NCBI RefSeq assembly: GCF_004799405.1
Contig: NZ_SSMW01000002.1
Coordinates: forward strand, 124,001 to 188,000
DNA from: Bradyrhizobium sp.
GTDB taxonomy: Bacteria > Pseudomonadota > Alphaproteobacteria > Rhizobiales > Xanthobacteraceae
DNA: 64,000 nt
Reading direction: 5' to 3'
Shown here in pieces: positions 19,168 to 28,442 of this stretch. Under the pieces are notes generated by a model, which made no database searches, had not been told where the DNA came from, and was given only the letters and a program-made list of their open reading frames with translations. The translations under genes and the position numbers were made by a program. How positions within the stretch are numbered: position 1 is the stretch's first letter; the number at the start of each line of letters is the position of its first letter.

Positions 19168-20085
19168 ATGCCTGAAACCGTCTCACCAAAACACGTCGCC
19201 GTCATTGGGCTCGGCTCGATGGGGTTCGGCATGGCGACCTCGCTGCGGCGCGCCGGTTTTGCTGTCACCGGGTGCGATGTTTCCGAGGATGCGGTGGCGC
19301 GGTTCGTCGCAGGCGGCGGAGCGGGCGCCAGGACGCCGGCAGAGGCCGCGAGAGCCGCCGATATCGTCGTCAGCGTGGTCGTCAACGCCGTCCAGACCGA
19401 AACCATACTGTTCGGCAAGGATGGTGTCGCCGAAACGCTGGCGAAAGATGCGGTGTTCGTTTCCTCCGCGACCATGGACCCGGACGTCGCCCGGCGGCTG
19501 GCGAAGCAACTCGAGGCCAGTGGCCGGCACTATCTCGATGCGCCGATCTCGGGCGGCGCGCAGCGCGCGGCACAAGGCGAGCTCACCATTCTGGCCTCCG
19601 GCAGTCCGGCGGCGTTCGCCCGCGCGCGTCCGGCGCTCGACGCCATGGCGGCGAAACTCTACGAACTCGGCGATGCCGCAGGACAGGGCGCCGCGTTCAA
19701 GATGATCAACCAACTGCTTGCCGGCGTGCATATCGCGGCCGCCTCGGAAGCGATCACGTTTGCGGCCAAACAGGGCCTCGATATCCGCAAGGTCTATGAA
19801 GTCATTACCGCTTCGGCCGGTAATTCCTGGATGTTCGAGAACCGCATGCCGCATGTACTCGATGGCGACTACGCGCCGCGAAGTGCGGTGGAAATTTTCG
19901 TGAAGGATCTCGGCATCATCCAGGATATGGCGCGTACCGCCAAATTCCCGGTGCCGGTGGCGGCCGCGGCGCTGCAGATGTTTCTGATGACGGCGGCCTC
20001 CGGCATGGGCCGCGACGACGACGCCTCGGTGGCGCGGATGTATGCCCGCGTCACCGGCACGCAATTGCCGGGCGAGCCGAAGTAG
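19168..20085 (+). CDS. ltnD: L-threonate dehydrogenase
   Basis: A 305-residue beta-hydroxyacid dehydrogenase. The NAD motif is GLGSMGFG near residue 14, the substrate loop is DAPISGGAQRA, and the catalytic lysine lies in FKMINQLLAG. LtnD oxidises L-threonate at C2 to 2-oxo-tetronate. ACAGGA lies at 19154-19159, supporting ATG 19168; an upstream in-frame ATG would add 27 leader residues. The assignment within the family rests on the adjacent isomerase and kinase genes (24 bases and then overlapping). Confidence 0.88.
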   Translation: MPETVSPKHVAVIGLGSMGFGMATSLRRAGFAVTGCDVSEDAVARFVAGGGAGARTPAEAARAADIVVSVVVNAVQTETILFGKDGVAETLAKDAVFVSSATMDPDVARRLAKQLEASGRHYLDAPISGGAQRAAQGELTILASGSPAAFARARPALDAMAAKLYELGDAAGQGAAFKMINQLLAGVHIAAASEAITFAAKQGLDIRKVYEVITASAGNSWMFENRMPHVLDGDYAPRSAVEIFVKDLGIIQDMARTAKFPVPVAAAALQMFLMTAASGMGRDDDASVARMYARVTGTQLPGEPK

Positions 20086-20109
20086 CCTGATACAACAAGA
20101 GGACAGTCG

Positions 20110-20892
20110 ATGCCCCGTTTCGCCGCCAATCTCACCATGATGTTCACCGAAGTGCCGTTCCTCGAGCGTTTCGACGCGGCAGCAAGAGCCGGCTTCACCG
20201 CAGTGGAATTCCTGTTTCCCTACGAGCATCCGGCTGACGCGATCGGCGAACGGCTGCATCGCAACGGGTTGACGCAGGCGCTGTTCAACCTGCCACCGGG
20301 CAATTGGGACGCCGGCGAGAAAGGCTTTGCGGCGCTACCGGATCGCTTCGCCGACCTGCAGGCAAGCCTGCGCACCGCGCTGCCTTACGCCAAGGCGACC
20401 GGCGTCAAGCGCCTGCACCTGATGGCAGGAATTGCCGATCGCAAGGACGCCAGGGCGGTGGCGGCGTTTCGCAAATCGGTGGCGTGGACCGCCGAATTTC
20501 TTGAACCCCACGGTCTCGACGTGGTGATCGAGCCGATCAACCCGCGCAACGTGCCCGGATATTTCCTCAACGACTTTGTCTTTGCCCGCGACCTGATCGA
20601 TGAGCTGAAAATCCCGAATCTGAAGCTGCAGTTCGACATCTATCATTGCCAGATCATCCATGGCGACGTCACCATGCGGCTGCGCGAGATGATGCCTTTG
20701 ATCGGCCATATCCAGGTCGCCAGCATCCCCTCACGCAACGAACCCGATGGCGAGGAACTGAACTACCCGTTCCTGTTCGGCGAACTCGATCGTCTCGGCT
20801 ACAAGGGTTTCGTCGGGTGCGAATATAACCCGCGGGGCAAGACCACCGATGGCCTGGGCTGGTTCAAGCCGTATGCCGGAGTGAAGCCGTGA
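20110..20892 (+). CDS. otnI: 2-oxo-tetronate isomerase
   Basis: A 260-residue TIM-barrel protein of the hydroxypyruvate isomerase (Hyi) family. Metal-binding acids are in VIEPIN, LQFDIYH and VGCEYNPRG. OtnI converts 2-oxo-tetronate to 3-oxo-tetronate. The start ATGCCCCGTTTCGCC encodes the MPRFAANL opening typical of this family, and GAGGA lies just upstream. Its stop overlaps the kinase start (GTGA). Confidence 0.9.
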   Translation: MPRFAANLTMMFTEVPFLERFDAAARAGFTAVEFLFPYEHPADAIGERLHRNGLTQALFNLPPGNWDAGEKGFAALPDRFADLQASLRTALPYAKATGVKRLHLMAGIADRKDARAVAAFRKSVAWTAEFLEPHGLDVVIEPINPRNVPGYFLNDFVFARDLIDELKIPNLKLQFDIYHCQIIHGDVTMRLREMMPLIGHIQVASIPSRNEPDGEELNYPFLFGELDRLGYKGFVGCEYNPRGKTTDGLGWFKPYAGVKP

Positions 20893-22175
20893 CGCCGGCC
20901 AGAAATATCTGCCTGGGCTGCATCGCCGACGATTACACCGGGGCGTCGGATCTCGCCAACACGCTGACCCGCTGCGGCCTGCGCACGGTGCAGACCATCG
21001 GCGTTCCCTCCGACGATCTGGCGCTGCCCGAAGTCGATGCGGTCGTGGTGTCGCTGAAAAGCCGCTCCATCGAGGCCGCTCTTGCGGTATCGCACGCGCG
21101 TACCGCTGAGAAATGGATGCGCGGGCGGGGTGCGGCGCACGTGCTGTTCAAGATCTGCTCGACCTTCGATTCCACCGACGCCGGCAATATCGGCCCGGTG
21201 ATGGACGCGCTGCGCGCCGATTCCGGCGACACGATCGTGCTGGTGACGCCGGCGTTTCCCGAGACCGGCCGCACGGTCTATCAGGGTAATTTGTTCGTGG
21301 GCTCAGTCCCGCTGAACGAAAGCCCGCTGAAAGACCATCCGCTCAATCCGATGCACGATTCCAACCTGGTGCGGGTGCTGGCGCGCCAGAGCAAGACCAA
21401 AATCGGCCTTGCCGATCTCGCGGTTATTGCGCGCGGACCGGATGCGGTGCGCGCGCGTCTTGACGAGCTTTCCAGCAAAGGTTTTGGCGCAGCGGTCGCG
21501 GATGCCGTATTCGCGCGCGACCTCGAAACCATCGGCACGGTGGCGCTCGATCATCGGGTCTCCGTCGGCGCTTCCGGTATAGGCCTCGGGATTGCCCGCG
21601 CGCTGGTGGCGTCAGGGCGGGTCAAACCGGATGCCACGGCGATTTCCGATGCTCCGGTCGGCGGTTCCGCAGCCTGTCTCGCCGGCAGTTGTTCGCAGGC
21701 GACGCTTCAGCAGATCGCTAAGGCCGAACAGGCGATGGCCGTGCTGCATCTCGATCCCGAACAGATTGTCGCGGGCAAGGCCGAAGCCCGGCGCGCGCTG
21801 GATTGGGCCAAGGCGCGCCTGGCCGAAGGACCGGTCCTGATCGCCAGCAGTTCGGCGCCGGACCAGGTCGCGGCGCTGCAGGCGCGCCATGGCCGCGATG
21901 CCGCCGGCCATGCAATCGAGCAGGCGATGGCCGATATCGCCGAAGGACTGGTCGGATCGGGGGTAAGGCGGCTGGTGGTCGCCGGAGGTGAGACCTCGGG
22001 GGCGGTGGTGGATCGCCTTCGGATTCCCGGCTTTCTGGTCGGCGCGGAAATCGCCGCCGGCGTGCCGGTGCTTCGCGCCGTCGGCGCCAAAGAGGGCGAG
22101 ATGCTGCTGGCTCTGAAGTCTGGAAACTTCGGCGGCCCGGAGTTTTTCAGCGATGCTTTGAAGCTGATGCGCTGA
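20889..22175 (+). CDS. otnK: 3-oxo-tetronate kinase
   Basis: A 428-residue kinase of the four-carbon acid sugar kinase family (DUF1537). The N-terminal domain begins with IADDYTGASDLA, which holds the catalytic and substrate acids; the C-terminal nucleotide domain has VVAGGETSGAVV. OtnK phosphorylates 3-oxo-tetronate before OtnC decarboxylates it. The GTG start overlaps the isomerase stop by four bases, so the two are coupled. Confidence 0.92.
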   Translation: MTPARNICLGCIADDYTGASDLANTLTRCGLRTVQTIGVPSDDLALPEVDAVVVSLKSRSIEAALAVSHARTAEKWMRGRGAAHVLFKICSTFDSTDAGNIGPVMDALRADSGDTIVLVTPAFPETGRTVYQGNLFVGSVPLNESPLKDHPLNPMHDSNLVRVLARQSKTKIGLADLAVIARGPDAVRARLDELSSKGFGAAVADAVFARDLETIGTVALDHRVSVGASGIGLGIARALVASGRVKPDATAISDAPVGGSAACLAGSCSQATLQQIAKAEQAMAVLHLDPEQIVAGKAEARRALDWAKARLAEGPVLIASSSAPDQVAALQARHGRDAAGHAIEQAMADIAEGLVGSGVRRLVVAGGETSGAVVDRLRIPGFLVGAEIAAGVPVLRAVGAKEGEMLLALKSGNFGGPEFFSDALKLMR

Positions 22176-22446
22176 ACGGCGCGGCCCTGCCTGAACGGAA
22201 GAAAACCTTCGGAAATGGCCGCTGACGATCATTCACGAGATGGTGACCGGGCCCGGCCAGCATCAACATTTTGCGAGCATCGCTGCTATTGTGGGCGGGG
22301 TTAACGATATCGCCCGGCGGCACGCGGGAATTCCCGCGGCGCGTTGGCATTTTCGGCGCAGTTCGGTTAAATCAGCGCCGACGATTTCCCTTGAGCCCGC
22401 GAGTTCCAGGCCCGCTGGCTAGCCTTGCCCCAGGATTGCCCGTTGC

Positions 22447-25400
22447 ATGACAGCACTGGTCCGCATTGCCCTGAGCCGGCCATACACCTTTGTCGTGCTC
22501 GCGCTGCTGCTCCTGATCATCGGACCGCTCGCGGCGCTGCGCACGCCGACCGATATCTTTCCTGAAATTCGAATCCCGGTGATCGGCGTGGTCTGGCAGT
22601 ACACCGGCCTGCCGCCGGACCAGATGGCGGGACGCATGATTTCGCCGTTTCAGCGCGCGCTGACCACCACCGTCAACGACATCGAGCACATCGCGGCGAA
22701 TTCCTACAACGGTTTTGGCATCGTCAAGATCTTCTTCCAGCCGAATGTCGATATCCGTATCGCCAACGCCCAGGTCACCGCGATTTCGCAAACGCTGATC
22801 AAGGCGATGCCGCCCGGCGCGACGCCGCCGCTGATCCTCAACTACAGCGCATCCACGGTTCCGATCATCCAGGTCGCGTTGTCGGGCGAAGGCCTCACCG
22901 AGCAAAATCTCGCCGATATCGGCATCAACCAGTTGCGCACGCCGCTGGTGACGGTTCCCGGCGCCGCGATCCCTTATCCCTATGGCGGCAAGCAGCGTGA
23001 GGTGCAGATCGATCTCAATCTGTCGGCGCTGCAGGCGCGCGGCCTGTCCGGCCAGGACGTCGCCAACGCACTCGCCGCGCAGAACCTTATCTCGCCGGCG
23101 GGTACGCAGAAGATCGGCAATTTCGAATACAACATCCAGCTCAACAATTCGCCGCTCAAGATGGAAGAGCTTGGCGACCTTCCGATCAAGACCGTCAACG
23201 GCGCCATGGTCTATGTGCGGGATGTGGCCAGCGTCCGCGACGGCAATCCGCCGCAAACCAACATCGTCCATGTCAACGGCAATCGCTCCGTTCTGATGAT
23301 GGTGCTGAAGGCAGGTTACATTTCGACGCTGGATATTATCTCGGGCATCAAGCAGAAGGTGATCGACGTCAGGGACACACTTCCCGACAAGTTGAAGATC
23401 GGGTTCATCGGCGATCAGTCGATATTCGTTCGCGGCGCCATTACCGGCGTCGCCCGCGAAGGCATAATCGCCGCATTGCTGACCAGCTTAATGATCCTGC
23501 TGTTCCTGGGAAGCTGGCGTTCGACCATTATCATCGCGATATCGATCCCGCTCTCCGTGCTCGGCGCGATCGCGATGCTGTCGGCGATCGGCGAAACCCT
23601 CAACATCATGACGCTCGGCGGCCTCGCGCTCGCAGTCGGCATCCTCGTCGACGAGGCCACGGTCACGATCGAGAACATCAACTGGCACCTGGAGCATGGC
23701 AAGGAAGTTCGTACCGCGATCCTGGATGGCGCCAACCAGATCGTGGTCCCCGCGTTCGTCTCGCTGTTGTGCATCTGCATCGTGTTCGTGCCGATGTTTT
23801 TCCTGCAGGGCGTCGCGCGCTTCCTGTTCGTGCCGCTGGCGGAGGCGGTGGTGTTTGCGATGATCTGGTCGTTCATCCTGTCGCGAACGCTGGTGCCGAC
23901 CATGGCGATGTACATGTTGCAGCCGCATCTGCACCATGGCGCCGCCGATGCACCGCCGCCGTCGCGCAATCCCCTGGTCAGGTTCCAGCGCGGCTTTGAG
24001 GCAGGCTTCGAGCGGTGGCGCGGCGCTTATCGCGACCTGCTGTCGCTCGCGATGGCGCGGCGGCCGATTTTCGTGATCGGCTTCCTCGGCTTCGTTGTGG
24101 CTTCGTTCCTGCTGGTGCCGTTTCTGGGGCGGAATTTCTTCCCCTCCGTCGATGCCGGTTCGATCCTGATGCACGTGCGCACCCAGGTCGGCACCCGCGT
24201 CGAGGAAAGCGCCAATCAGTTCGCCGAAGTACAGAAGGCGATCCGCAAGATCATTCCGCCTGCGGAAATCGATACGCTGGCCGACAATATCGGCATGCCG
24301 ATCAGCGGCATCAACATGACCTACAACAACACGGGGGTGACCGGCCCGCAGGACGGCGATATCCAGATCAAGCTCAGGGAAGACCACCGTCCCACCGAAT
24401 CTTACGTGAAGGCGCTACGCGAACAATTGCCGCGGGCATTCCCCGGCATGACGTTTGCTTTCCTTCCGGCCGATATCGTCAACCAGATCCTGAACTTCGG
24501 CGCGCCGGCGCCGATCGACCTTCAGGTTCGCGGCCAGGATCTCAATGCCAATTTCGCCTACGCCTATAAACTGCTGCGGCGGATTCGCCAGATACCCGGC
24601 ATTGCCGATGCGCGCATCCAGCAATCGCCCAACTATCCGAGCTTCAATATCGACGTCGACCGGACCCGCGCGCAATATGTCGGGCTGACCGAACGCGACG
24701 TCACCAACAGCCTCGGCGTCAATCTGGCCGGCAGCGCGCAGGTCGCGCCCACCTACTATCTCAATCCGGACAATGGCGTGTCGTATTCGATCGTCATGCA
24801 AACCCCGCAATATCAGATCGATTCGCTGAGCGCGCTGCAGACCTTGCCGATTACCGCCGGCAACACCGACACGCCGCCTATTCTCGGCGGTATCGCCGAC
24901 ATCACGCGTTCGACTTCAAGCGCGGTGGTTTCGCAATACGACATCCAGCCGATGGTGCAGATCTACGCGACGCCGCAGGGACGCGATCTCGGCGCGGTCG
25001 CAGCCGACGTCAGGCGGCAGATCGCGGATACCGCCAAGGAGGTGCCGAAGGGCAGTTCGGTGGTGCTGCTCGGCCAGGTGCAGACCATGAACAGCGCGTT
25101 TTCCGGGCTGCTGTTCGGATTGCTCGCCGCCGTCGTGCTGATCTACCTGCTGATCGTAGTGAATTTCCAGTCATGGTCCGATCCGTTCGTGATCATCACG
25201 GCGCTGCCCGCTGCCCTTGCCGGCATCGTCTGGATGTTGTTCACGACGCATACCACGCTGTCGGTGCCGGCGCTGACCGGTGCGATCATGTGCATGGGTG
25301 TCGCCACCGCCAACAGCGTGCTGGTGATCAGCTTCGCGCGCGAGCGCTACGATGAACTCGGCGATCCCGTCGCCGCGGCGATCGAAGCCGGCTTCGTCCG

Positions 25401-25632
25401 CATTCGCCCGGTGGTGATGACCGCGCTGGCGATGATCATCGGCATGGCGCCGATGGCGCTCGGCCTCGGCGAGGGCGGCGAGCAAAACGCGCCGCTCGGA
25501 CGTGCGGTGATCGGTGGCCTGCTTTTTGCTACCGTGGCGACGCTGATGTTTGTCCCCGTGGTGTTCAGTATGGTACATAAAAAGCAGGGCGCCAAAGCGG
25601 CCGCCTTACCGGAGACACCCGATGTCCACTGA
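22447..25632 (+). CDS. RND efflux permease (AcrB/HAE1-like)
   Basis: A 1061-residue inner-membrane RND transporter with the usual duplicated plan: helix 1 near residue 10, a large periplasmic loop, helices 2-6 from about 335, a second loop, and helices 8-12 from about 870. TM4 carries D402-E403 where AcrB has D407-D408. In TM10 the lysine matching AcrB K940 is replaced by alanine (A955, ATANSVLV). Thus only part of the classic proton relay is present. The adaptor gene overlaps its 3' end by 11 bases; no TolC-type channel is nearby. Confidence 0.94.
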   Translation: MTALVRIALSRPYTFVVLALLLLIIGPLAALRTPTDIFPEIRIPVIGVVWQYTGLPPDQMAGRMISPFQRALTTTVNDIEHIAANSYNGFGIVKIFFQPNVDIRIANAQVTAISQTLIKAMPPGATPPLILNYSASTVPIIQVALSGEGLTEQNLADIGINQLRTPLVTVPGAAIPYPYGGKQREVQIDLNLSALQARGLSGQDVANALAAQNLISPAGTQKIGNFEYNIQLNNSPLKMEELGDLPIKTVNGAMVYVRDVASVRDGNPPQTNIVHVNGNRSVLMMVLKAGYISTLDIISGIKQKVIDVRDTLPDKLKIGFIGDQSIFVRGAITGVAREGIIAALLTSLMILLFLGSWRSTIIIAISIPLSVLGAIAMLSAIGETLNIMTLGGLALAVGILVDEATVTIENINWHLEHGKEVRTAILDGANQIVVPAFVSLLCICIVFVPMFFLQGVARFLFVPLAEAVVFAMIWSFILSRTLVPTMAMYMLQPHLHHGAADAPPPSRNPLVRFQRGFEAGFERWRGAYRDLLSLAMARRPIFVIGFLGFVVASFLLVPFLGRNFFPSVDAGSILMHVRTQVGTRVEESANQFAEVQKAIRKIIPPAEIDTLADNIGMPISGINMTYNNTGVTGPQDGDIQIKLREDHRPTESYVKALREQLPRAFPGMTFAFLPADIVNQILNFGAPAPIDLQVRGQDLNANFAYAYKLLRRIRQIPGIADARIQQSPNYPSFNIDVDRTRAQYVGLTERDVTNSLGVNLAGSAQVAPTYYLNPDNGVSYSIVMQTPQYQIDSLSALQTLPITAGNTDTPPILGGIADITRSTSSAVVSQYDIQPMVQIYATPQGRDLGAVAADVRRQIADTAKEVPKGSSVVLLGQVQTMNSAFSGLLFGLLAAVVLIYLLIVVNFQSWSDPFVIITALPAALAGIVWMLFTTHTTLSVPALTGAIMCMGVATANSVLVISFARERYDELGDPVAAAIEAGFVRIRPVVMTALAMIIGMAPMALGLGEGGEQNAPLGRAVIGGLLFATVATLMFVPVVFSMVHKKQGAKAAALPETPDVH

Positions 25633-26815
25633 GCAAAGCCCGCCGGTCTCTCGCCGGAAGCTGGGCATTTTCGGGCTGGTAGCCGGAATTGCCGCGGTGC
25701 TGGTGGTGATAACCGGCATCCGGGCGCGCGAGGAAGCGAGCGCGAAGCTGCGCGAATGGACCGACAACCAGGCTGTCCCGACCGTGGCCGTGGTGCTGCC
25801 TGATGCCAGGGCCCTTGCTGCGACACTCGACCTGCCCGGCCGGCTGGAGGCGTATTATCGTGCGCCGATCTTTGCCCGCGTCAGCGGTTATCTCAAGAGC
25901 TGGACCGCCGATATCGGTGCACAAGTCAAGGCTGGCGAAGTGATTGCCGAGATCGAGGCCCCGGACCTCGACCAACAACTGCTGCAAGCGCGCGCCGACC
26001 TCGCCAACCAGCAGGCCAGCGCGAAATTGTCGGAAGTTACGCTGGCCCGCCGCAGGACGCTGATTGCTTCGAATTTCGTTTCGATGCAGGAAATCGACGA
26101 GCGCACCGCCGATCTTTCCAACAAGAATGCTTCGGTCAAGTCCAGCCAGGCCAATGTCGAACGGCTCGAGGCACTGGCCGGTTACAAGAAGATCACGGCG
26201 CCGTTCGACGGTATCGTGACCGCGCGCTCCACTGACGTCGGCGCCTTGATTAACGCCGGGGGAACCGCCGGCCCGGCAATGTTCGTGATTTCCGACATCA
26301 AGAAGTTGCGAGTCTACGTCAACATCCCCCAGAACTACGTGCCCGCGATCAGGCTCGGCGCCAAGGCCGTGATCTCGGTGCCGGATTATCCCAACCGTAC
26401 TTTTTCCGCCACCGTTGAAGCTTCGTCGCAATCGGTCGATGTCGGTTCCGGCACCACGCGGATGCAGCTCGGGCTCGACAATGCCGGCGGCGAGTTGATG
26501 CCGGGCGGCTACGCCAATGTGCGCATGTCTCTGGTGCGCGAGGGAGTGCCGCTGCACATTCCCGCCAGCGCCCTCATTTTCAACCAGAACGGCCTGCGCG
26601 TGGCGACGGTGGATTCGGACGACCGGGTGCTGTTCAAGACAGTGACCATCGCGCGCGATCTCGGCCGCGACATCGAACTGGCGTCGGGCATCTCCGCCGA
26701 CGACCGCGTCATCGTCGCCCCCCCCGACGGCATGGCCGATGGCGACCAGGTTCACGTCGTTGGCGCCAAGGGCAGGCCGGCGACGGTGTCGGAAGGACAG
26801 GACAGCAAGGGGTAG
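25622..26815 (+). CDS. RND efflux periplasmic adaptor (membrane fusion protein)
   Basis: A 397-residue adaptor: one N-terminal membrane anchor (about 14-35), a barrel/lipoyl segment with GDIGAQ-like VKAGEVIAEIEAPDLDQQL, an alpha-helical hairpin of about 100-160, the returning lipoyl half TAPFDGIVTARSTDVGA, and a beta-barrel ending around GGYANVRM. It links the permease to an outer-membrane channel. The start at 25622 lies inside the permease gene, implying coupling. The order permease-then-adaptor is the reverse of acrAB. Confidence 0.93.
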   Translation: MSTEQSPPVSRRKLGIFGLVAGIAAVLVVITGIRAREEASAKLREWTDNQAVPTVAVVLPDARALAATLDLPGRLEAYYRAPIFARVSGYLKSWTADIGAQVKAGEVIAEIEAPDLDQQLLQARADLANQQASAKLSEVTLARRRTLIASNFVSMQEIDERTADLSNKNASVKSSQANVERLEALAGYKKITAPFDGIVTARSTDVGALINAGGTAGPAMFVISDIKKLRVYVNIPQNYVPAIRLGAKAVISVPDYPNRTFSATVEASSQSVDVGSGTTRMQLGLDNAGGELMPGGYANVRMSLVREGVPLHIPASALIFNQNGLRVATVDSDDRVLFKTVTIARDLGRDIELASGISADDRVIVAPPDGMADGDQVHVVGAKGRPATVSEGQDSKG

Positions 26816-26821
26816 GGGCCA

Positions 26822-28336
26822 CTAACCCGCCCGCCATTCCAGCACGCCATCATCCGCGCTAACGATATCGCCCAGCGAACCCACCGGCGTGCGATCCATG
26901 TTCAGAAGATGCGCCAGCGTCGCGCTGTCGCTTGCGGGCACCCGTGCCAGCGCCCGGGTTTCTTGCGGCGTGCGCATCATCACCACGCCGTGCTCGACCT
27001 CGCCGCCGCGGCCATAGATCACGGTAAAACTTTCGACCGTACCCTTGCCGGTGGCTTCGGTGACGAATTCCGGTACCACGCCGCGATGCCGATCAGCATC
27101 GGCCTGCACGCTGGTGTCCTGCGCCAGCGCAGCCGGCGACTTCGCGCGCGACAGGACCAATGCGTGATGCTTGGTGACGAAACCGCCCTGGCCGTAGAGC
27201 AGGCCGAGCCGGGCGCCATCGCGCAGCTTCCGCACCATCGCGCAGGCGGCATGGGTCATGTAGGTGTTGAGCGGCGCGCCGAAGAACGTCAGGCCGCCGG
27301 TCACCGTCGGTTGCACGTCGGGGCCGAGGCTGAGGGTCCGCCGCGCCATTTTCGGCACGCAGGGAAAGCAACTATAGAGCTCGATCGCGTCGAATGCCTT
27401 GCCGTCGCCGCCGGCAAGGTCCATCATCGCCTTGAGCACGGCGTTCTGCGGATGACTCTCGAAAAACTGGTCGCGGACGAGATAGTCGCGTGGCTCTTCC
27501 GCCGAAGCGCCACCCCAGATGTGAACAAGGCGATGCTCGGCAATTCCGGCAGCGCGCGCCTTTGCCAGGCTGGTCATCAGGATCGCTCCGCCCATGTTGA
27601 CGGTCGGATTGGCCACCATCAGCTTGGTATAGGGCCAGGCGATCAGCCGGTTGTCCGGCGTCGGTGTTGTGATCTCGTCCGGCGTGAAGCGCCGCTTCAG
27701 CCATGAATTGGGGTTTTGCGACGCGACGCTGGAATAGGTCGACCACAACTGGCCGGATTCCGCCATCGCCTCGCGCGGGGTCTGGCCCCAATGCGCCGAA
27801 GAGGCCGCTTCATAAAACGGATACACCGTGATCGGCCTGAATACGCCGAGCTTCACGGCCATCGGCTTCTGGAACGCGGCGCCGCGTTTCGGTTCAGGGA
27901 CATCATGTGCGAACGGCGTCCACGGCAGTGTGAGACCGGCGCGCTCGGCCTTGGTAGCGGTAGACTGCGCTTCGGCGCCACAGACCGCAGCAACGCTGCA
28001 TTCGCCGCGCGCGATGCGTTGTGCGGCTTCATGCAGGTAGCGGATCGGGCTTTCGCCGCCGACCGGGCCGTAATAGGCATGCGCCGGCTTGATACCAAGG
28101 CGATCGGAGAGCTGCGTGGCCGGATCGCGATAGCGCCAGCTCAGGAAATTGACGATGTCGAGCGACTGGATTTCGCCAAGCAACTTGCCGCCGCTGTCCT
28201 GCTCGGCGCGCTTGAGCGCCTCGACCAGCAACGTGAGTGGCTCAAGTCCCGCCGCGATTTCCTGCGGGCGATCGACGATCTCGCCGACGCCGACGATGAC
28301 GGGGATGCGGTCTTCGGAGACGGCTGTATTCGCCAT
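26822..28336 (-). CDS. Thiolase-fold acetyl-CoA acetyltransferase-like protein lacking the nucleophilic cysteine
   Basis: A 504-residue thiolase-fold protein annotated in related bacteria as acetyl-CoA acetyltransferase. The start of the fold (PVIVGVGE) and the late NTYMTHAACAM segment are recognisable, and a C-terminal extra domain of about 100 residues follows, as in SCP-x/TIP-type proteins. At the position where thiolases carry the nucleophilic cysteine it has GGES with E95. It may not be a normal thiolase. ATG 28336 is preferred; ATG 28360 would add eight residues. It converges on the RND adaptor gene with six bases between. Confidence 0.8.
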   Translation of the reverse strand: MANTAVSEDRIPVIVGVGEIVDRPQEIAAGLEPLTLLVEALKRAEQDSGGKLLGEIQSLDIVNFLSWRYRDPATQLSDRLGIKPAHAYYGPVGGESPIRYLHEAAQRIARGECSVAAVCGAEAQSTATKAERAGLTLPWTPFAHDVPEPKRGAAFQKPMAVKLGVFRPITVYPFYEAASSAHWGQTPREAMAESGQLWSTYSSVASQNPNSWLKRRFTPDEITTPTPDNRLIAWPYTKLMVANPTVNMGGAILMTSLAKARAAGIAEHRLVHIWGGASAEEPRDYLVRDQFFESHPQNAVLKAMMDLAGGDGKAFDAIELYSCFPCVPKMARRTLSLGPDVQPTVTGGLTFFGAPLNTYMTHAACAMVRKLRDGARLGLLYGQGGFVTKHHALVLSRAKSPAALAQDTSVQADADRHRGVVPEFVTEATGKGTVESFTVIYGRGGEVEHGVVMMRTPQETRALARVPASDSATLAHLLNMDRTPVGSLGDIVSADDGVLEWRAG

Positions 28337-28370
28337 TTTCTTGTTTTCGCGTTCGTTCATTCGCTTCAGC

Positions 28371-28430
28371 CGTCATTGCGAGCGAAGCGATCCATAGGAT
28401 TGCTTCGTCGCTACGCTCCTCGCAATGACG
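28371..28430. repeat. Palindromic intergenic repeat, CGTCATTGCGAG family
   Basis: Perfect 12-bp arms CGTCATTGCGAG (28371-28382) and CTCGCAATGACG (28419-28430). The right half (28397-28430) recurs at 38188-38221 with one base different. It lies between the thiolase-like gene start and the nitronate monooxygenase-like gene stop. Confidence 0.75.
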
Positions 28431-28442
28431 AGGCCTGTGCCA

